From: Ochromonadaceae sp. CCMP2298
Lineage: Eukaryota; Sar; Synurophyceae; Ochromonadales; Ochromonadaceae
Direction: 5' to 3'
Assembly (NCBI GenBank): GCA_026770595.1
Contig: MU634493.1
Location: 1 to 11,856 of the forward strand
Length of the DNA stretch: 11,856 nucleotides
Positions 9,394 through 11,856 of this stretch are shown piece after piece. Numbering within the stretch: the stretch's first letter is position 1; every line of letters begins with the position of its first letter. A program made the translations under genes and the position numbers. The notes under the pieces were generated by a model, which saw only the letters and a list, made by a program, of their open reading frames with translations, did not search any database and was not told the origin of the DNA.

Positions 9394-9750
9394 CCAAATA
9401 TCGCACAAAAGCGTCTAAATAACGAAACAAAGTACCCCAAAAGTCACCATGTCTGATCTATTCAGGCCAGAGGGCCATGAAAAGCAGATTTCAGTAAAGT
9501 AAGTTAATACGATACTTGCACATTTAACTTGCACAACTACTGCATTTATTTTGATTTGCTAAATGATAAATTCCAAAACTCATTGGTACGAGTCCTGTAT
9601 TGAGCATTCAGCAAATCAAAGTAAACGCATTAGATGTGCATGTGTCATATTACTTTACTAAAATTTGCTTTTTATGGCCTGAATAGATCAGAAATTGTGA
9701 CTTTTGGGGTACTTTGTTTCGTTAATTAGACTTTTGGGTGATATTTTGGA
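9394..9750. repeat. Second palindromic (foldback/MITE-like) element
   Basis: Bases 9421-9447 (AACGAAACAAAGTACCCCAA and onward) are an exact inverted copy of 9697-9723. Pairing goes on inward through TCTGATCTATTCAGGCC and AGTAAAGTAA to TTGATTTGCT (9551-9560) against AGCAAATCAA (9610-9619), leaving a loop of about 50 bases. Outward, the arms can be followed with small indels to CCAAATATC on the left and GATATTTTGG on the right. No coding frame lies inside and no clear target-site duplication is seen. The ends share no obvious sequence with the element at 1-382, so the two are different families of similar architecture. Confidence 0.78.
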
Positions 9751-9762
9751 CAAAAAAATACC

Positions 9763-9792
9763 GTAAGGTTTTGCCGGACTGTAAGGTTTTGC
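9763..9792 (+). repeat. Duplicated 12-mer next to the second palindrome
   Basis: GTAAGGTTTTGC occurs at 9763-9774 and again at 9781-9792, separated by CGGACT. The first copy extends to TTTTGCCGGA, which is matched in inverted orientation by TCCGGCAAAA at about 9953-9962. This may mark the termini of a small element of about 200 bp; see the findings. Confidence 0.6.
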
Positions 9793-10185
9793 GAGCACTG
9801 GATGGGAATGGTTTGATTTAAAATTATTTGTAGCATATCATTTATATATTATGTTGTTAAGTGTAAACTACGAAGCATAATCATGAGCAAATGTATAGAA
9901 AATCGAGGCTTAATGACCTACTGATAGTAGTACGTAGCAAAGTAAAAGAGTCTCCGGCAAAATTCCTTTATTATCTGTAGATCACCGCACTAAATTTCCT
10001 TTTTGCGTTAACTTCTGCGCATATAGGACTCCAAATTATTCAATATCAATCAAAATTCAATATTAACAAGTCGATGTCGCAATAGACGGACAGTCAACAA
10101 ATCCAGGGCTCTCCCCCGAAAGGCATGCGTATACTGTAACCATTAGGCATAGCGTCTTGTAGCTTCACAGCTATGAAGTATAGAG
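9793..10185. other. AT-rich spacer downstream of the TLC-domain gene
   Basis: No gene is visible in this stretch; all reading frames are short. It includes the 3' flank of the TLC-domain gene. A small hairpin at about 10164-10179 pairs CTTCA with TGAAG and lies about 35 bp beyond that gene's stop. No RNA gene was recognised. Confidence 0.4.
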
Positions 10186-10217
10186 TTGCTCCATTGCTCC
10201 ATTGCTCCTTTGCTCAT
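10186..10217. repeat. Tandem octamer spanning the TLC gene stop codon
   Basis: The plus strand reads as four copies of an 8-base unit, TTGCTCCA, TTGCTCCA, TTGCTCCT and TTGCTCAT. The TGA stop of the minus-strand gene (10214-10216) lies inside the last copy. This looks like a young microsatellite-type expansion at the start of the 3' UTR. Confidence 0.75.
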
Positions 10218-10969
10218 TTGTTCTTTGACCGGGACTGCTTTCTCTTCCTGACTTTGCTGCTGTAGCTCGAACTCCACTTGTAGAACCAAAAAACGTGCAG
10301 GAAAAGGATGGGCATAGACACCCAGAATATGAATCCTGCGTTCGGGTGGACATAGGCGCCTTCCCCCGGTAATGAGGCAATATAGAGCGAATATGATAAG
10401 AAGACGTTGAATGCAAGCCTTGCGATCACAAAAAACACGCCGAAAAGGATGTCGGATCTGCATGCCGGGAAGACGGACCCAAACGCTAGGATGAAGGTTG
10501 GAATCTCCATGAAAAAGCAGAGGTTGAACCCACAACAATAGTGCTCGTCCAAGAGGATGTAAACTAAGAAGAGGTAGCAGATGTGGTGCGTAGTAGTGCT
10601 CAAGGGATCCATATGTGGGGCGTAGTAGAAGAAACCCACAATCAGATCCATGATGTTAGAGGCTGCAAAGAAGAGCGCGACGGTTCGGGTGAGGAAACTG
10701 TCATTTTGATAGATGAATGCTCCAGTCCAGTTGAATCCTTTATCCCTCAGCCCTCCTAGTACAGCAACGGAGCCGGAGAACGACAGAGTCGATGATGAAA
10801 GCAGCATAATGATCCAAGCCTTTATCCTTTCAGTTTTGCAATGTGGCTTGGCCAATGCGAAGATCACCCCGATCAAGAAGCAAAAGAAAACGAGAAGGAG
10901 CCCGTCAAGAGGCTGGAAGCCTTTGTCCGTCTGCTGGTACCGGAAACTCATTGCGGGAGCGCTGTTCAT
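10214..10969 (-). CDS. TLC-domain multi-pass membrane protein
   Basis: This intronless gene encodes 251 residues from the first in-frame ATG (10969, A at -3). Seven hydrophobic segments can be seen, near residues 22-40, 51-72, 92-116, 126-140, 148-166, 174-199 and 212-230. The TLC (TRAM-LAG1-CLN8) signature is present: Asp108 in NIMDLIVGFFYY, the His pair 128-129 (STTTHHICYLF) and Glu155 in FFMEIPTFILAFG. TLC proteins act in the ER or plasma membrane in lipid synthesis, sensing or transport. The LHDxSD-type Lag1 motif of ceramide synthases is missing, so this is closer to the TMEM56/TLCD4 type, whose biochemical role is poorly known. The tail (about 234-251) is very basic and ends RSKNK, loosely like a dilysine ER-retrieval signal; that is weak. 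A second ATG six codons later is an alternative start. Confidence 0.85.
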   Translation of the reverse strand: MNSAPAMSFRYQQTDKGFQPLDGLLLVFFCFLIGVIFALAKPHCKTERIKAWIIMLLSSSTLSFSGSVAVLGGLRDKGFNWTGAFIYQNDSFLTRTVALFFAASNIMDLIVGFFYYAPHMDPLSTTTHHICYLFLVYILLDEHYCCGFNLCFFMEIPTFILAFGSVFPACRSDILFGVFFVIARLAFNVFLSYSLYIASLPGEGAYVHPNAGFIFWVSMPILFLHVFWFYKWSSSYSSKVRKRKQSRSKNK

Positions 10970-11472
10970 ACTCCCGGTAGACGACACGAAGCCGAGGCCA
11001 CGAAAGATTCGCAAGCGTCCCCCCCAAACGGGCAAACAAAATCAGGACTGTCGATCGTGTGCGCAGTGACTCCAATGAAGATATTACGCAAGCAAACTTC
11101 TCTCAGTCTGCCCAGGTTCCTAGAGCTAGTAGTTCCTCTGCTCGATCTACTTACGTGACTTTGACTGCCATCGGCATTGCAGTGCCAATTCTTTTGGTGC
11201 CAAAATCTCCAAAAAATGCCGGGAGAGAGGGTTGAGCTCCCCTCTCCTCTCATAAAACTACCTTGCAAAAGATGGGTTTTGGAGCAATGAAACCAAAACG
11301 GAATGTCAATTTGAATGCTAAAGGTATATTTTCTTTAGGACAATCTTTTAATGTTACTTGATACCATCATGATAAAATATTTTATTATTTATATCTGGGC
11401 ATGTAATTTTATATATTGCTTTTGTTAAATATTATTATACTTGGAGTGATCGAGATCGCGGGGAGAACACAC
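10970..11472. other. Upstream region of the TLC-domain gene
   Basis: No confident gene lies here. On the minus strand a good splice donor, CAC|GTAAGTAG, occurs at 11155/11154, with possible acceptors such as CTGGGCAG nearer the start codon, so a 5' UTR intron is possible. Further out are inverted repeats: TTTTGGTGCCAAAA at 11192-11205 and GGAGAG (11222-11227) opposite CTCTCC (11242-11247). From about 11280 the sequence is AT-rich with no recognisable content up to the transposon. Confidence 0.35.
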
Positions 11473-11855
11473 TAAAGGGGGTAGCGGAATTTGGCCAAGT
11501 TTTTGCCGTTAGTTTTGTGGCGGGTTTCGAATAACTTTGTATAGACATCAAAACCCTGCAATAAAATCAAACCCAAGCGAGATAATATCATTTAGAACCT
11601 GGATGAGCAATTTGGGAGAAGGAGCTTTAGATCCCGAGATTATCTCATTTTCGCTTTTAGTATGGGGTAAGCGCCTTTGCTATCTAGAATAGACGATATC
11701 TTCAATTCTACCTATTGATGAGCCAAAAAAATCAAGCCCGAGCGCCCTATTACCACAATCTATCGAGTAGTGTGATCAGATTACTCATTCAGAAACCCCT
11801 AGGCCGCCTAAGTTTATGATCTCAAAATATTGGCTAAAATCCGCTACTCCCTTTA
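11473..11855. mobile_element. Non-autonomous DNA transposon with TA-flanked inverted termini
   Basis: The left end reads TAAAGGGGGTAGCGGAATTT and the right end is its inverted counterpart, TAAAGGGAGTAGCGGATTTT on the opposite strand. The similarity covers about 25 bases with a few mismatches and then fades. If the outermost TA is the target-site duplication, the element follows the Tc1/mariner rule of TA insertion. The interior (about 330 bp) has no transposase frame, so it would need a transposase in trans. A further internal inverted match, AGCGAGATAAT near 11577 against ATTATCTCATTTTCGCT near 11639, is seen. Superfamily assignment is inferred from TIR and TA only. Confidence 0.72.
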
Positions 11856-11856
11856 C

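Noticed and set aside
10143-10538. Minus-strand 131-residue open frame inside the TLC gene region
   Set aside because: It overlaps the TLC-domain coding sequence in another frame and shows no domain of its own.
10969-11035. Longer TLC protein N-terminus starting at 11035
   Set aside because: That codon is TTG. The first ATG is at 10969, and an upstream in-frame stop leaves no earlier ATG.
11372-11385. Perfect palindrome ATAAAATATTTTAT
   Set aside because: It lies in very AT-rich DNA, where such short palindromes arise by chance.

Overview
The window is nuclear DNA from a flagellated unicellular eukaryote, most likely an alga. It carries four protein genes with GC-rich coding sequence, short GT-AG introns (104-123 bp) and AT-rich intergenic DNA holding several small inverted-repeat elements. 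The eukaryotic assignment rests on clean spliceosomal introns, an axonemal gene (CFAP44) and a TLC-domain membrane protein. An AI-2E-family permease with an N-terminal signal peptide followed by a Ser/Arg-rich stretch would fit a complex plastid (cryptophyte, stramenopile or haptophyte type), but the species cannot be fixed from the sequence alone.

Layout from left to right. Positions 1-382 are a near-perfect palindrome, probably a foldback/MITE-like element, ending about 137 bp before the first start codon. Positions 519-2250 (+) hold a four-exon AI-2E/PerM-family transporter (463 aa). Positions about 2398-2943 (+) hold a small protein whose N-terminal beta-rich half and C-terminal helix resemble the meiotic recombination protein REC114; this is a tentative call. 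Positions 3026-9169 (-) hold a two-exon CFAP44 gene (2008 aa), convergent with the small gene. Positions 9394-9750 are a second, unrelated near-palindromic element. Positions 9763-9970 contain a duplicated 12-mer and a possible further pair of short terminal inverted repeats. Positions 10214-10969 (-) hold an intronless TLC-domain protein (251 aa). Positions 11473-11855 are a non-autonomous DNA transposon with about 25-bp inverted termini and TA at both ends, lying against the right edge of the window.

The four genes do not form a pathway. CFAP44 belongs to the ciliary axoneme, the AI-2E protein and the TLC protein are separate membrane proteins, and the REC114-like protein, if real, would act in meiotic double-strand-break formation. 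The points most worth following up are the REC114-like candidate, which is a fast-evolving family rarely annotated in protists, and the two long palindromic elements in the spacers.
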